In this document: positions 8,294 through 18,241 of the stretch, piece after piece
Layout of the letters: the number at the start of each line of letters is the position of its first letter
Position numbering within the stretch: position 1 is the stretch's first letter
NCBI GenBank assembly: GCA_963822595.1
Contig: CAWGIG010000001.1
Coordinates: forward strand, 310,001 to 374,000
Direction: 5' to 3'
DNA from: CAVRUH01 sp963822595
Lineage (GTDB): Bacteria > Chlamydiota > Chlamydiia > Chlamydiales > Waddliaceae
DNA: 64,000 bases
Program-made: the position numbers and the translations under genes
The notes under the pieces: generated by a model
The model's input: the letters and a program-made list of their open reading frames with translations, nothing else
Told to the model about the DNA's origin: nothing
Database searches by the model: none

Positions 8294-9169
8294 TCACTCT
8301 ACATTTTGAATTTGTTCTCTAACCCTTTCAATCTCGCTTTTTAGCTCGACGATGATGCGGGAAATTTCTACATCTTGAGATTTCGAACCTATTGTATTCG
8401 CCTCTCTGAGCAATTCCTGCACTAAAAACTCTAATGTTTTGCCGATTCCTTCGCTATTGGAGGCTAAATACTGATGAAATTGCTTAATATGGGATTTGAA
8501 TCGAATAATTTCTTCTGAGATATCGATTCGTTCTGCGTAGAGGGCTATTTCCTTTAAGATGCGGTCATCGTTCACATCGGGGGTAAGCTCGCTAATTCTC
8601 TGTATGAGCTTTTCTCGGTATTTCTGTACAGCTGAATCGCCCTTTTGCTCGATTTGTGCGATCCAATGGCTCATTTTCTCTAGGCGCTTTTCGATATCTT
8701 TCTGTAAGGCCGCCCCTTCTACGGTTTTCATTTTCACGGCCTCTGCCATAGCCAATTCTATCGCTTCTTGGATGATCTTGCGTAGGCTCTCTGTATCTTC
8801 GACGTTTTCTTCATAGATAAGAATCCCCGGTTCTTTCTGGAGAATCTCTAAATTGCATCGATCGTCGAATTCTAGTTCTTCGGCTAATTGATTCCAGGCG
8901 GCTTGGATCTCCCTGGCTAGTGCCAGATTGGGAGTTACTTTTACCGGGGAAGCACCCTCAAAAGTTGCCCAAATAGAGACATCGACTTTACCGCGATTGA
9001 TTTGTGAGGAGACCCAATTGCGAATATCGCTTTCGAAACAGGAGAGACCTTTCTGCGTGTAAATGGAAATATCGAGAAATTTTCGGTTTAGCGATTTAAT
9101 TTCGGCGACAAAACGACCTTTAGGAGTAACTAAACTGGAACGGCCATAAGCCGTCATACTTTTTAACAT
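8294..9169 (-). CDS. yicC: YicC family protein (probable endoribonuclease)
   Basis: Starts with the family signature MLKSMTAYGRSS and has the two-domain YicC layout: an N-terminal YicC-like domain (about residues 1-155, with EIKSLNRKFLDISI) and a C-terminal DUF1732 domain (about 205-291, ending in ELKSEIERVREQIQNVE). E. coli YicC has been linked to RNA cleavage. Length 291 aa is normal. It is the first gene of the operon leading to metG, and a yicC-gmk pairing is common in bacteria. The ATG at 9169 is preceded by an AT-rich region without a clear promoter. Confidence 0.92.
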   Translation of the reverse strand: MLKSMTAYGRSSLVTPKGRFVAEIKSLNRKFLDISIYTQKGLSCFESDIRNWVSSQINRGKVDVSIWATFEGASPVKVTPNLALAREIQAAWNQLAEELEFDDRCNLEILQKEPGILIYEENVEDTESLRKIIQEAIELAMAEAVKMKTVEGAALQKDIEKRLEKMSHWIAQIEQKGDSAVQKYREKLIQRISELTPDVNDDRILKEIALYAERIDISEEIIRFKSHIKQFHQYLASNSEGIGKTLEFLVQELLREANTIGSKSQDVEISRIIVELKSEIERVREQIQNVE

Positions 9170-9244
9170 AAATTATAGAACCAAATTAAGAATAATATCT
9201 TTATATACCAAATTACCATTAAAAACCAGGATTATTTAGCCCCT

Positions 9245-9280
9245 AAGAAAACGAAGAATACGTAGAACACGCGAAGATTT
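9245..9280. repeat. solitary half of a family E palindrome arm
   Basis: The stretch AAGAAAACGAAGAATACG plus ACACGCGAAGATTT resembles the left arm of the palindrome at 39486-39624. No complementary right arm follows, so this may be a decayed or half element. It lies in the 194-nt gap between yicC and the divergent DUF2490 gene, a gap otherwise AT-rich and without recognisable features. Confidence 0.45.
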
Positions 9281-9363
9281 AAAACATTATTTACATTATC
9301 TTCCCGTTTCCTCTAGACTTTATTCCCATGAATTAGATATATCGTCTACTAAAAGAATGTTTA

Positions 9364-10122
9364 ATGAAACAAATTTTTACCATATTAACTTTCGCCGGAG
9401 TTCTATTTTCTTCATCATTGCAAGGGAGTATTCTGAGTGAACTGAATGCCAATAACGACCATGGAATATGGATTTCACAAACAGCAAATTTTCAACTCTC
9501 TTCTGATTGGTCAATAAGATATCGGATGGAGCAACGTCTAGGTTCAAACTATAAAAAAGTTTGGTACTATCAGTATGAAGCTGTTTTTTTGTATAATCTA
9601 TTGAAGCTTCTTCCGTGTAACCGTTTAAATACTTTGACAATAGGTCTTGGTTACAATATTACAATGGACTTAAAAAAGAATACCCTGGGAAATTTTCATT
9701 GGGTCTGGATCAATCGTCCGATCATTGAAGCAAATATTTCTTTCAACTTATATGAATGGTCGATAAGGCAAAGGCTAAGGGGAGAGTACAATGAATATTC
9801 CAAAAAACATTATATTGACCATTATATCTACAGACAAAGACTTGCTATATATACTCCTTGGAAATTTACGTGTCTCGATTTAAATCCTTTTATAAGCAAC
9901 GAATGGTTTTTCAGAAAAACAACTTACAGCTCATCAAACCCCACTGGCTTGGTTGGTGGATACCATACAAATCGCTTTAGGATAGGTTTCGATGCAAGTT
10001 TTACTGAAAGCCTAGGAGCCACTTTTTCTTGGCAGTGGCGAGCCTCCAAGAAAAAACCGGGAATTCATCCGGGGTGGTTTTATACTTACCAGTATTGTAT
10101 TGATCTTTATACGAATTTTTAA
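9364..10122 (+). CDS. DUF2490-like outer-membrane protein
   Basis: Protein of 252 aa with a signal peptide (MKQIFTILTFAGVLFSSSLQG) and then alternating aromatic beta-strands (SIRYRMEQRLG, FHWVWINRPIIE, SIRQRLRGEYNE, RIGFDASF), ending in Phe, a typical C-terminus for an outer-membrane barrel. The pattern of strands with 'RxEQR' and 'RxRxRxE' fits DUF2490. The role is unknown; it may form a small barrel. Its stop overlaps the stop of the convergent efflux channel gene. It is at the left edge of the accessory efflux/P450 block. Confidence 0.75.
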   Translation: MKQIFTILTFAGVLFSSSLQGSILSELNANNDHGIWISQTANFQLSSDWSIRYRMEQRLGSNYKKVWYYQYEAVFLYNLLKLLPCNRLNTLTIGLGYNITMDLKKNTLGNFHWVWINRPIIEANISFNLYEWSIRQRLRGEYNEYSKKHYIDHYIYRQRLAIYTPWKFTCLDLNPFISNEWFFRKTTYSSSNPTGLVGGYHTNRFRIGFDASFTESLGATFSWQWRASKKKPGIHPGWFYTYQYCIDLYTNF

Positions 10123-11519
10123 TTATACCCACAATTACTCCAGCTGCCTCCTAAGGACTTAATTAATTGGATCGTTGCAGCGTATTGTTGCCCCAATAAT
10201 TCAATTGACGTTCTTTCGGCCTCTAGAGCCTCGCGCTCGCTATCGAGAACGTCTAAATAGAAAGTAATTCCTTTAGAATATCTAGCGGAAGCAATTGTAT
10301 TGATCTTTTTTGCTGCTTGTACAGAGAGATCCAGGCTTTCATGTTCTTTTTTTAAGCCCTCTATGCTAGCTAAAGCATTTTCGACTTCTTGAAAAGCAAT
10401 GAGAACCTGTTGTTGATAATTATCTACAGCTTCTCTAAATTTTGATTTTGCAAATTCTAAATTAGAACGTAACTTACCTGCATCCATTATCGGAATAAGA
10501 GAATTAACACCCATTCCCCATAAACCACTTCTTGGGGTTAAAAAATCCTTGAGTTCCGGACTAGAATACCCAGCAAAACCGGTTAAGGAGAGAGAAGGGA
10601 AAAATGAAGCATAAGCAACGCCAATATTAGCATGCATGGATGCCATCGTTCGTTCAGCTTCCGCTATATCCGGACGTTGAAGCAAAATATCCGAAGGTAC
10701 CCCGGGGGGAATTATAGGAGGAGGTGCCTTTAAGGGAAACGATTCTATTTTAAAAGTGGAAGCAGACATTCCTACTAATAGAGCTATTTTATTTTCCTCT
10801 ATATTGCGAAGCTTTTTCACTCTGAAATATTCTGCTTCAATTTTTTTATATTCAAATTCTGCTCGAGAAACATCGATATAATTTGTGATTTTTTTTTCAT
10901 AGCGGGATTTCAAGATTTTGTAAGCCCTTTCTAATGATCTTGACGTTCCTTGAAGAAATAAAATATCGGCATCAAATGTCCTAAGTTGAAAGTAACTCGT
11001 TGCAAGATCTGTTGTGAGGATCAGTAAAGAAGTGTTAAATGCATCTTCTTCTGCTTCCATATTTAAATAGGCGGATTCGTAAGCTTTTGCTAGCTTTCCC
11101 CATAAATCAACTTCATAATTCAATACAAAAGGGATATGATTTCTGCGTCGATGCTCCCTGATAACGCGAATGGGGTCATAAAGCATATAAAGGATACCCT
11201 CATTAAAATAAGAAGGCTCTGAATTAACCTGAGGAAGGGTATCTGAAAGCGCAATACCCGCAATGGCTCTAGCTTGAATAATTCTTTCGAAAGCGGCATA
11301 AACATCTTTATTGTTGCTTAAAGCAAGAGATTCAATTTCATTCAGTTTTTCATCTTCAAAGATTTCCCACCAATTATCAACATCTTTTGTTTGGGAGGCG
11401 TTTTCCTCTCCATTTTTCCACTCTTCCGGAACTGGAGTGTAAGGTAGAGAATATTTCGGGCCCAACTGGCACCCAGCTAAAAGAACAATACAAAAAAATA
11501 ACGATAATTGAATTTTCAT
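10119..11519 (-). CDS. RND efflux outer-membrane channel lipoprotein (OprM/NodT family)
   Basis: TolC-type exit duct of a tripartite pump. It has a lipoprotein signal with lipobox LLAGC (Cys17), followed by GPKYSLPYTPVPEEW, characteristic of OprM/CusC/NodT proteins (DYxxPxxxxPxxW). Two outer-membrane-efflux repeats follow (about residues 55-245 and 265-460), including LLQRPDIAEAERTMASMHANIGVAYASFFPSL split across both halves. Length 466 aa is normal. It is last in the order RND permease, fusion protein, channel, starting within the last 4 nt of the fusion protein gene. It gives the pump a route through the outer membrane. Confidence 0.93.
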   Translation of the reverse strand: MKIQLSLFFCIVLLAGCQLGPKYSLPYTPVPEEWKNGEENASQTKDVDNWWEIFEDEKLNEIESLALSNNKDVYAAFERIIQARAIAGIALSDTLPQVNSEPSYFNEGILYMLYDPIRVIREHRRRNHIPFVLNYEVDLWGKLAKAYESAYLNMEAEEDAFNTSLLILTTDLATSYFQLRTFDADILFLQGTSRSLERAYKILKSRYEKKITNYIDVSRAEFEYKKIEAEYFRVKKLRNIEENKIALLVGMSASTFKIESFPLKAPPPIIPPGVPSDILLQRPDIAEAERTMASMHANIGVAYASFFPSLSLTGFAGYSSPELKDFLTPRSGLWGMGVNSLIPIMDAGKLRSNLEFAKSKFREAVDNYQQQVLIAFQEVENALASIEGLKKEHESLDLSVQAAKKINTIASARYSKGITFYLDVLDSEREALEAERTSIELLGQQYAATIQLIKSLGGSWSNCGYN

Positions 11520-12760
11520 AAGGTAATCATTTTATGGGTGGATTTTTTTAGATCAACTATCACTCCGTCACGTATGCGTTCTGTAGGATTTGTAACCATT
11601 TTTTCGCCTTCTTTCAAACCCCATGTGATTTCTATTGTTTTACCAAAATCCCTTCCGATCTTAACGACTTTCAAGGACACTTTTCCTTGATCATCAACTA
11701 TAGCAACTTGTGGATCTCCATCTGTAATGACTAAAGCTGTTGTCGGAATGATGAAATATGGTGCTTCGGGAATGAGATGAAAGTGCACTTCAGCGTACAA
11801 CCCTATGAGTATTTCCCCATCTTTATTATCCACATGTATTTCTGTTAATAATGTCCTCGATAGAGGATCCAATGATTTAGATGTTCTAGCAATTGTTCCT
11901 TTAAATATTCTTTCAGGGAACTCTTGTATAAAAATATCCGTTTTGCCTCCTACCTTAATCAAACGAAAATAAGGTTGTGGAACATTTACAAAAACGCGAA
12001 TAACATCCGTCTGTGCAATTTGGAAAAGCTGCTGATAATTTTCTTGGCTTCCAGCGGTGACTAGGGTACCAATATCGATGTTTCTTTCGGTTATTATCCC
12101 TTGAAAGGGAGCCTTGAGTTTGCTAAAGCCTTGTATGTCTTCAAGTCGCTGGACATTAGCAGCAGCCGATTCAACTTCAGAAAGTACGGCCACCAAATTC
12201 GTATTTTTTTCGTCCACTTCTTGCTCTGAAACAGCTTCTTGATTAAGCGAAAATAGCTCTTGCCATCGGGTTGCGCTGATTTTTGCAATCTCTAATTTTG
12301 CAAAAGCCGTACGAAGATCAGCCTTCCCTTGACTCAGTTGTTTGTCAATTTCCGGGGTTTCGATGTCCAACATAAGTTGACCTTTATGTACATTATCTCC
12401 GATATCCACATAGAAATTTTTTATATAACCATCGCTTCGTGACCAAATAGGTGTAATTCTCATCGCCTGCGTCGTGCTAGGTAAAATAAGCTCTATAAGT
12501 TTCTTACTTGGTTCCAAAGTCTGGATATTCACGGTAATCGGATAAACAGTATTTGCTGTTTCTACAAGTTTCTCCCAATGAAACATACGGGGGAAAAAAC
12601 CGATAAGGAAGAGAATAACTAAAACTATAAAAATTATTCCAAGAAAAATTGCTTGGCGTTTTTTTGAGTACTTTTCTGGAGGTGTCGAGTGAAATTTATC
12701 TGTTTCGACATGGTCATGTTCTTTTTCTTTTTCTACAGGATCATTCGTTGGTTCCATCAT
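11516..12760 (-). CDS. RND efflux periplasmic adaptor (membrane fusion protein)
   Basis: Protein of 414 aa. A charged cytoplasmic N-terminus (many Glu/His/Lys) is followed by one membrane span (about residues 37-60, IFLGIIFIVLVILFLIGFF), then lipoyl, alpha-hairpin and beta-barrel domains (SDGYIKNFYVDIGDNVHKGQ; LKAPFQGIITERNIDIGTLV). It bridges the inner-membrane pump and the outer-membrane channel. Start set at 12760 because GGGAGGG lies 6 nt upstream of a double ATG; it overlaps the end of the permease gene by 20 nt. The longer reading from 12802 has no ribosome-binding site. Confidence 0.92.
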   Translation of the reverse strand: MMEPTNDPVEKEKEHDHVETDKFHSTPPEKYSKKRQAIFLGIIFIVLVILFLIGFFPRMFHWEKLVETANTVYPITVNIQTLEPSKKLIELILPSTTQAMRITPIWSRSDGYIKNFYVDIGDNVHKGQLMLDIETPEIDKQLSQGKADLRTAFAKLEIAKISATRWQELFSLNQEAVSEQEVDEKNTNLVAVLSEVESAAANVQRLEDIQGFSKLKAPFQGIITERNIDIGTLVTAGSQENYQQLFQIAQTDVIRVFVNVPQPYFRLIKVGGKTDIFIQEFPERIFKGTIARTSKSLDPLSRTLLTEIHVDNKDGEILIGLYAEVHFHLIPEAPYFIIPTTALVITDGDPQVAIVDDQGKVSLKVVKIGRDFGKTIEITWGLKEGEKMVTNPTERIRDGVIVDLKKSTHKMITL

Positions 12761-15700
12761 TATCCCTCCCAGCTTGATGCACTTTATGGACGTGAAATTC
12801 ACTTTCTTCCCTAGCAGTATGCAAATAGGGATTAGGTTTATGGCGTAAGAACGTAAACATTACCGGAACAAAAAATAAAGTTGATAGAGTAGCCAAGCAA
12901 AGTCCCCCAATTGCAGCTCTTCCAAGAGGAGCATTTTGTCCTCCACTTTCTCCTAAACCCAAAGCCATAGGAATCATTCCGACAATCATGGCAAGTGCTG
13001 TCATTAATATGGGTCTCAAACGAATGCTTCCCGCTTCTAAAATAGCCTCCACATTATTCTTACCTTCTATCATTAATGTATTTGCAAAACTAACCAATAA
13101 AATGCTATTTGCTGTCGCTAATCCTACTGCCATAATTGTCCCCATCAATGAGGGAACATTAAAAGTCGTGTGAGTGAGATATAGCATCCATATAATACCT
13201 GCCATAGCTCCGGGAAGTGCCATAATAATGATGAATGGATCGGTCCATGATTGGAAATTGATCACCAAAAGCGAGTAGACCAAAATAAAGGAAAAAACAA
13301 AACCTATTCCCAACCTGACAAAAGCCTCATTCATGCTTTCTACCGCACCGCGCATAATAATCTCATTCCCCGGTGCTAATTTATCCTTCATTTCATCGAT
13401 GATTTTATAAATATCACGTGCAACACCCCCTAAATCTCTTCCCTGTACATTTGCATAAATATCATAAACGGGTTGCACGTTATAATGATTTGCTACACCT
13501 ATAGTTTCTCGACGTACTAATTGAGCTAAATTGGTCAATAATTGCGGATGTTTCAGTTCGGAACTAGAAACAGGCATGTTCATAAGGGAATCCACTGTAT
13601 TGATTTTGTACTTGGGTGTTTGGACTGCAATCAAATAGGGAACACCGTTTTTTCGATCGAGCCAAAAATTTGGGGTAACTTCACTGCTGGAACTATACGA
13701 AATAATGACATCATCGGAAATATCTTTTTGAGTGATTCCAGCCCTCGCCAGAAGCGTTCTATCAACATTTAAAAATAATTCGGGGAAGTCATCCACTTGA
13801 TGTAAATGGACGTCCGCAGATCCGGGAACATGAGATATACGCTCCACAAGCTCCTTGGCTATTTTCAGATTATTTTTCTTATCGTGACCACTCACTCGAA
13901 GGTCTATGGGTGTGGGTAATCCGAAATTCAGTATTTGACTCACCATATCCGCCGGCTGAAAGAAAAAGCGAAGGTGAGGAAATTGCTCTCTCAATTCCTT
14001 TCTTAAAATTTCCTTATACTGATATGTCGACTTTTCTCTTTCTTTATTGAAAGAGATTAAAATTTCTCCATCGTAAGAACCTAAAGTAGCGTTATCCCCA
14101 AAAGCATAATTATAAGGTTCGGCAACTAGGCCGATGTTATCGATTAAAAAAGCGATTTCTTCCGGGGGTATAATTTTTCTTATTGCATCTTCAACTTTTC
14201 CAAAGATTTCTTCTGTAATCTCAATCCTAGTTCCCGTCGGAGCTTGCACATGAAGACGAAGCTGTCCCGCATCTACATTGGGAAAAAAATCATTACCAAC
14301 AAAAGGCAAGGCAACAAGGGCACTCGCGAACACCAAGCCGAATAAAATCAAAGTAGCAAGACGGTGAATCAAAGCTAAATGCAGAAGTCTGCCATAAGAT
14401 GAACGAAAACGATGAAACCTTTTTTCGAAATGCCTTTGGTATATTTTCCACCAACTCTCTTTGCTACTTTGGGATTCATCTTGCTTTAATTCGTCATGAA
14501 GCAAGTAATTTATCATCGTAGGAACGAGTGTTCGAGTCAGAACGAATGAGGTTGCTATTGCAAACACGACTGCTAAAGCAAAGGGAACAAACAAGAATTT
14601 AGTTGGGCCCACTAATAAAAACACCGGTAGAAAAACAATGCAAATAGAAAGCATGGTAACTAGTGCGGGAAACAAAATTTGAGAGGAGCCATCTAAAATC
14701 GCTTGGCGTAAGGTTTTGTCCATATGCATATTTCTGTGAATATTTTCAAGGGTGACGGTTGCCTCATCCACAAGAATTCCAATAGATAACGCCAATCCCC
14801 CTAATGTCATCACATTGAGAGTTTCACCTAAGAGCGCTAACATAATAATCGACATGAAAACAGATAGAGGAATAGATACAAATACAATCAGCGTACTACG
14901 CCAGCTGGCGAGAAAGATAAGAATGATGGAACCTGTCAAGAGAGCCGCTAGCACTCCTTCTTGCATCACGCTTTTGATTGAAGCTCTAACAAACACGGAT
15001 TGATCAAATAATAGGTCTATTTTCATTCCTTTTGGAGCCGCCGCTCTTAACGACGGTAGCATCTTTTTTATGCTATCCACAACGTCAACAGTAGATGCAG
15101 AGCCAGTTTTTAAAATCGTCAGCAATACTGCCCGCTTACTATCGTTTCTAACGATGCTTGTTTGTGGAATAAAGCCATCGTGAGCAAAACCGACATCCCT
15201 TAAGTACACCACAACATTGTTGACCATTTTTATTGGAATATTGTTGTAATCGTCTGCTAATAAAGGGGTGTTATTCATATTTACTCGATAATCTAATGTC
15301 CCTATCCTACTGTCTCCTGTCGGCACAATTAAATTATTATCATTAATGGCTTCATTCACATCCCGAGGTGAAAGTCCCTTCGCATGAAGCGCCACAGGGT
15401 CGAGATCTATCATTAATTGTCGAGCCTTACCACCAAAAGGACTAGGAATCGTAACTCCCTCTAATTCTGCTATGGATTGGCGAATGCGGTAAATTCCATA
15501 ATCGTATAACTCTGTTTCACTTAAGGTGTCGCTTGAAAGAAGAATTTGCAAAATGGGCACGCTACTTGCCGTATACCTTACGATGATAGGTGGCTCTACT
15601 CCCTTTGGCATGTGCCTCAGAACTGATTGCGAAGAAGCTGTTACCTGGGAAATCGCTGACTCAATATTCACATTGGGAAAGAAAAATAGTCGAATGACAG

Positions 15701-15968
15701 CAATTCCATCGAGAGTTTGAGATTCTATTCTCTCTATTTCATTGATGTTTTTTGAAAGAGAAAATTCGCTAAAAGTCGTTATTCGTTGTTCAAATTCCTC
15801 TGCAGGAAGTCCTCTATAACTCCAAATGACATTAACAACGGGAATATCGACACTAGGAAAGATATCTTTTGGAGTTTGAACGATAAACCATGCGCCCATG
15901 ACCAAAATCAACAATGCCATCATGACAAAGGTATAGGGTCTTCTAAGTGCTAGGTATACAATCCACAT
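12741..15968 (-). CDS. RND family efflux permease (AcrB/MMPL type)
   Basis: Inner-membrane proton-driven exporter of 1075 aa. It starts with ALRRPYTFVMMALLILVMGAW (TM1) and has the usual two repeats of six membrane helices with two large periplasmic loops. The TM4 proton-relay segment reads GILVDEATVTLENIHRNMH, so the second acidic residue is Glu rather than the Asp of AcrB. TM10-12 follow (VGLATANSILLVSFANTLM; LIMTALAMIVGMIPMALGLGESGGQNAPLGRA). The three-gene operon gives a full pump; the substrate cannot be told from sequence. Chlamydiaceae lack such pumps as far as I know. Confidence 0.94.
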   Translation of the reverse strand: MWIVYLALRRPYTFVMMALLILVMGAWFIVQTPKDIFPSVDIPVVNVIWSYRGLPAEEFEQRITTFSEFSLSKNINEIERIESQTLDGIAVIRLFFFPNVNIESAISQVTASSQSVLRHMPKGVEPPIIVRYTASSVPILQILLSSDTLSETELYDYGIYRIRQSIAELEGVTIPSPFGGKARQLMIDLDPVALHAKGLSPRDVNEAINDNNLIVPTGDSRIGTLDYRVNMNNTPLLADDYNNIPIKMVNNVVVYLRDVGFAHDGFIPQTSIVRNDSKRAVLLTILKTGSASTVDVVDSIKKMLPSLRAAAPKGMKIDLLFDQSVFVRASIKSVMQEGVLAALLTGSIILIFLASWRSTLIVFVSIPLSVFMSIIMLALLGETLNVMTLGGLALSIGILVDEATVTLENIHRNMHMDKTLRQAILDGSSQILFPALVTMLSICIVFLPVFLLVGPTKFLFVPFALAVVFAIATSFVLTRTLVPTMINYLLHDELKQDESQSSKESWWKIYQRHFEKRFHRFRSSYGRLLHLALIHRLATLILFGLVFASALVALPFVGNDFFPNVDAGQLRLHVQAPTGTRIEITEEIFGKVEDAIRKIIPPEEIAFLIDNIGLVAEPYNYAFGDNATLGSYDGEILISFNKEREKSTYQYKEILRKELREQFPHLRFFFQPADMVSQILNFGLPTPIDLRVSGHDKKNNLKIAKELVERISHVPGSADVHLHQVDDFPELFLNVDRTLLARAGITQKDISDDVIISYSSSSEVTPNFWLDRKNGVPYLIAVQTPKYKINTVDSLMNMPVSSSELKHPQLLTNLAQLVRRETIGVANHYNVQPVYDIYANVQGRDLGGVARDIYKIIDEMKDKLAPGNEIIMRGAVESMNEAFVRLGIGFVFSFILVYSLLVINFQSWTDPFIIIMALPGAMAGIIWMLYLTHTTFNVPSLMGTIMAVGLATANSILLVSFANTLMIEGKNNVEAILEAGSIRLRPILMTALAMIVGMIPMALGLGESGGQNAPLGRAAIGGLCLATLSTLFFVPVMFTFLRHKPNPYLHTAREESEFHVHKVHQAGRDNDGTNE

Positions 15969-16179
15969 ATAATATGCTTTTTTTTAATGCATTAACCCCC
16001 ATATTTAATTTTTTACAGGATTATACTCAATCATTTTTAAAGAAATTTATGTATATATGTATAAATTGATTGATGTTGACATGGCAGGGATTTACACATA
16101 GTCAACGAAATATCTGAAATACCTTGATCTGAATACCTCAGTGAAGTAATTTTGGGAAAAACTATCCAGGAGTAATATC

Positions 16180-17502
16180 ATGACTGTTACACACGCATCC
16201 CTTCGCACAGCCACACGGCCTGAAGTATTCGAAGCACGGGGAGGCTGCCTCTCCAGCACTTTGTCCAGCGTCTGGCAACTTTTCAATAAAACATTAGGGA
16301 CAATCCAATTGTACCGAAAAGGGGTGAACGTGCTTGCTTGGGAACCTCCGTTCCCCATCGCCATCGCTCAAAAATTTGGGTATTCCCCCTCTTTTCTTTA
16401 CGAATTCCCCTCCTTTGTAAGTCATCTCTTCTTAATTACTGATCAAGAAAAGGTGATGCGCGCTGTTCTTTCGGAACACCGGAATGACCTCATTTTTTCT
16501 CCCAATTTCTCATCCCGATTGTTATTCGAACTTGTAGAAAATACCTTTCCGGATACTAAATTTGATTACGAAGACTTCCTGCTGACATGCAAACGTGAAA
16601 AAACGCTTTTCTATCATAAATTGATCCGATCTGCCATGAAAGATACCGCAGAAATTGTCAAAATCGAAACAGAAAAGGCAATAGCGGGATGGGTCAAACA
16701 GGGCAGGGTAAACATAACCTCCGAAACGCGTCAACTTGCAAGTAGAATCGCTACGAGCATCTTATTCGGACACGGAGCTGAAAGCGAATTACTCTGTACA
16801 TCTATTAACAACATCAATGAAATTATTATGCAGAAGCTTGCCAAAACGGCAACGGTAGAGCAAAATGCTATATATGATCAATCGCTTAAAGATATTCGTG
16901 AAGCAACATTAGAGATTCTAAAAAGACCTATCCCTCTTTTTGAAGGATTTGAAGTTAGTGAGGCTCAAAAGCAGTCAATGATCCTTTCTGTGCTTTTCGC
17001 AGGTCAGGAAACGACAGCCTCTCTAATCAACCACATATTATGGAAGGTGGCAAGCGATCCAAAAGAATTGCAAATGCTGCACGAGTTGTCAGTTGACGAC
17101 TATTTCTCTCGAGCGATTACACAATTTCCACCCGCATTTGCCACGGGCCGTAGACTAATAAATGATACCTGTCTTGAATATCGTTTGGAGGGAGAAGAAA
17201 CTACGCGGAAAGTGATCTTTTTTGCTGGGCAGATGTTAGGAGTACGTATGGTTGATGCCGCGCGCCATCTTCAAGCACAATCGGAAAATGGTGTGACAGA
17301 TCTTGGCGATTGGTTTCCGTTCGGCGGTGGGCCTCACAGTTGTCCGGGGAAAGGTTTGGCAACGACAGAGGCCAAAGAAATGATACAGCTGCTAAAATCA
17401 GGAAAATATGTTCTCAAGTGCGATGAGGATGAGAATCCTATCATCGGATTTATTACATTGCAGCACTCTCGCGATGTCTGGGTTGACATTTCTAAAATTT
17501 GA
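16180..17502 (+). CDS. cytochrome P450, lacking the ExxR motif
   Basis: Protein of 440 aa. The I-helix oxygen-binding motif LFAGQETTASL is near residues 270-280, and the heme-thiolate signature FPFGGGPHSCPGKG near 380-392, with Cys388 as ligand. The K-helix Glu-x-x-Arg is missing: in register with the following PPAFATGRR the protein has R311-A-I-T314. Only a few P450s (for example the CYP157 type) lack this pair. No membrane anchor is present and no redox partner is adjacent. AGGAG lies upstream of the ATG. The substrate is unknown. It sits between the efflux operon and a DUF202 gene, whose 3' end it overlaps by 11 nt. Confidence 0.9.
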   Translation: MTVTHASLRTATRPEVFEARGGCLSSTLSSVWQLFNKTLGTIQLYRKGVNVLAWEPPFPIAIAQKFGYSPSFLYEFPSFVSHLFLITDQEKVMRAVLSEHRNDLIFSPNFSSRLLFELVENTFPDTKFDYEDFLLTCKREKTLFYHKLIRSAMKDTAEIVKIETEKAIAGWVKQGRVNITSETRQLASRIATSILFGHGAESELLCTSINNINEIIMQKLAKTATVEQNAIYDQSLKDIREATLEILKRPIPLFEGFEVSEAQKQSMILSVLFAGQETTASLINHILWKVASDPKELQMLHELSVDDYFSRAITQFPPAFATGRRLINDTCLEYRLEGEETTRKVIFFAGQMLGVRMVDAARHLQAQSENGVTDLGDWFPFGGGPHSCPGKGLATTEAKEMIQLLKSGKYVLKCDEDENPIIGFITLQHSRDVWVDISKI

Positions 17503-17911
17503 GAGAACCCATGTAAATTAACAAGAAAAAGCCGATTAAAACAACTGATAAGGCTATCATTACATCAAGTAAGATACCTGGGCGATAAGTTGAAGTATCG
17601 ATTTGTTTTTCAAAGCTTTTAAATTTGATAAAAGCAAGCAAACATACGAAAATACCGAAAACAACAAGCAGTATCCCGAAAAATGAGGAGTATCCGTGAG
17701 GGGAAGGAGGTAAATTTGACGTTGATAGTGGATTTTCTTTTTCTAGAAAAGGAGATATATGCTGCATAAACAACGAAAATTTTTCAACGACAAAGCCAAA
17801 AGCCATGATTCCTATACTGGTTCTAATCCAGGCCAGAAAAGTTCTTTCATTTGCCATGTGATCTCGGAGATGAGAAACGGGAAGAATTTCTTTTTCATCA
17901 TTATTAAGCAT
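17492..17911 (-). CDS. DUF202 / YidH family membrane protein
   Basis: Protein of 139 aa with the family N-terminus DHMANERTFLAWIRTSIGIMAFGF (compare 'LAxERTxLAWxRTxL'). There are three membrane segments: about residues 27-45, 76-95 and 112-133. DUF202 proteins are small inner-membrane proteins of unclear function, sometimes found near transporters or P450-like enzymes. It converges with the P450 gene, the two stops overlapping by 11 nt. Palindrome 18005-18239 lies upstream. Confidence 0.85.
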   Translation of the reverse strand: MLNNDEKEILPVSHLRDHMANERTFLAWIRTSIGIMAFGFVVEKFSLFMQHISPFLEKENPLSTSNLPPSPHGYSSFFGILLVVFGIFVCLLAFIKFKSFEKQIDTSTYRPGILLDVMIALSVVLIGFFLLIYMGSLKF

Positions 17912-18004
17912 CTATAAGCTCCTCTTTGTCGAGCCCATATTAGTTAACATGTGATTATTACTCAATAACGGAACTCAATGCCGTCAACTTAAAATATTTT
18001 TTAT

Positions 18005-18239
18005 TTGCAAACTGATTTTAAAACACAGAGTTCACGGAGAACACAGAGAGTAAGAAATTGGACCAGATGCTTGAAACTGAGATCATTTTCGTAGATAAAA
18101 AAAATCTTTAGTAAAATATCTGTTAATGTTTAAACTAAATTCCTTTATCAATAAAAGTGACCTCAGTTTCAAGCATCTGGTGCCAATTCTTACTCTCTGT
18201 GTTCTCCGTGAACTCTGTGTTTTAAAACCGGTTTATACA
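18005..18239. repeat. 235-bp palindrome, family C copy 1
   Basis: Fills most of the 330-nt gap between nlpC and the DUF202 gene. The arms, about 75 bp, contain 9-nt units of the type CACAGAGNN, then AAGAA and CCAGATGCTTGAAACTGAG, and are almost perfectly complementary; the loop of about 75 nt is AT-rich. The end is 2 nt from the nlpC stop codon. A second copy with the same arms and a similar loop is at 27304-27531. The remaining bases of the gap hold no recognisable gene. Confidence 0.88.
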
Positions 18240-18241
18240 AG

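Noticed and set aside
12741..12802. Longer N-terminus of the membrane fusion protein from 12802
   Set aside because: No ribosome-binding site, while GGGAGGG sits correctly before the ATG at 12760.
16020..16025. TATAAT on the minus strand upstream of the RND operon
   Set aside because: No acceptable -35 at 16-18 nt; too weak alone to call a promoter.
16076..16102. Promoter for the P450 gene (TTGACA with CATAGT)
   Set aside because: The spacer is only 15 nt and the -10 is poor, so it is not listed.
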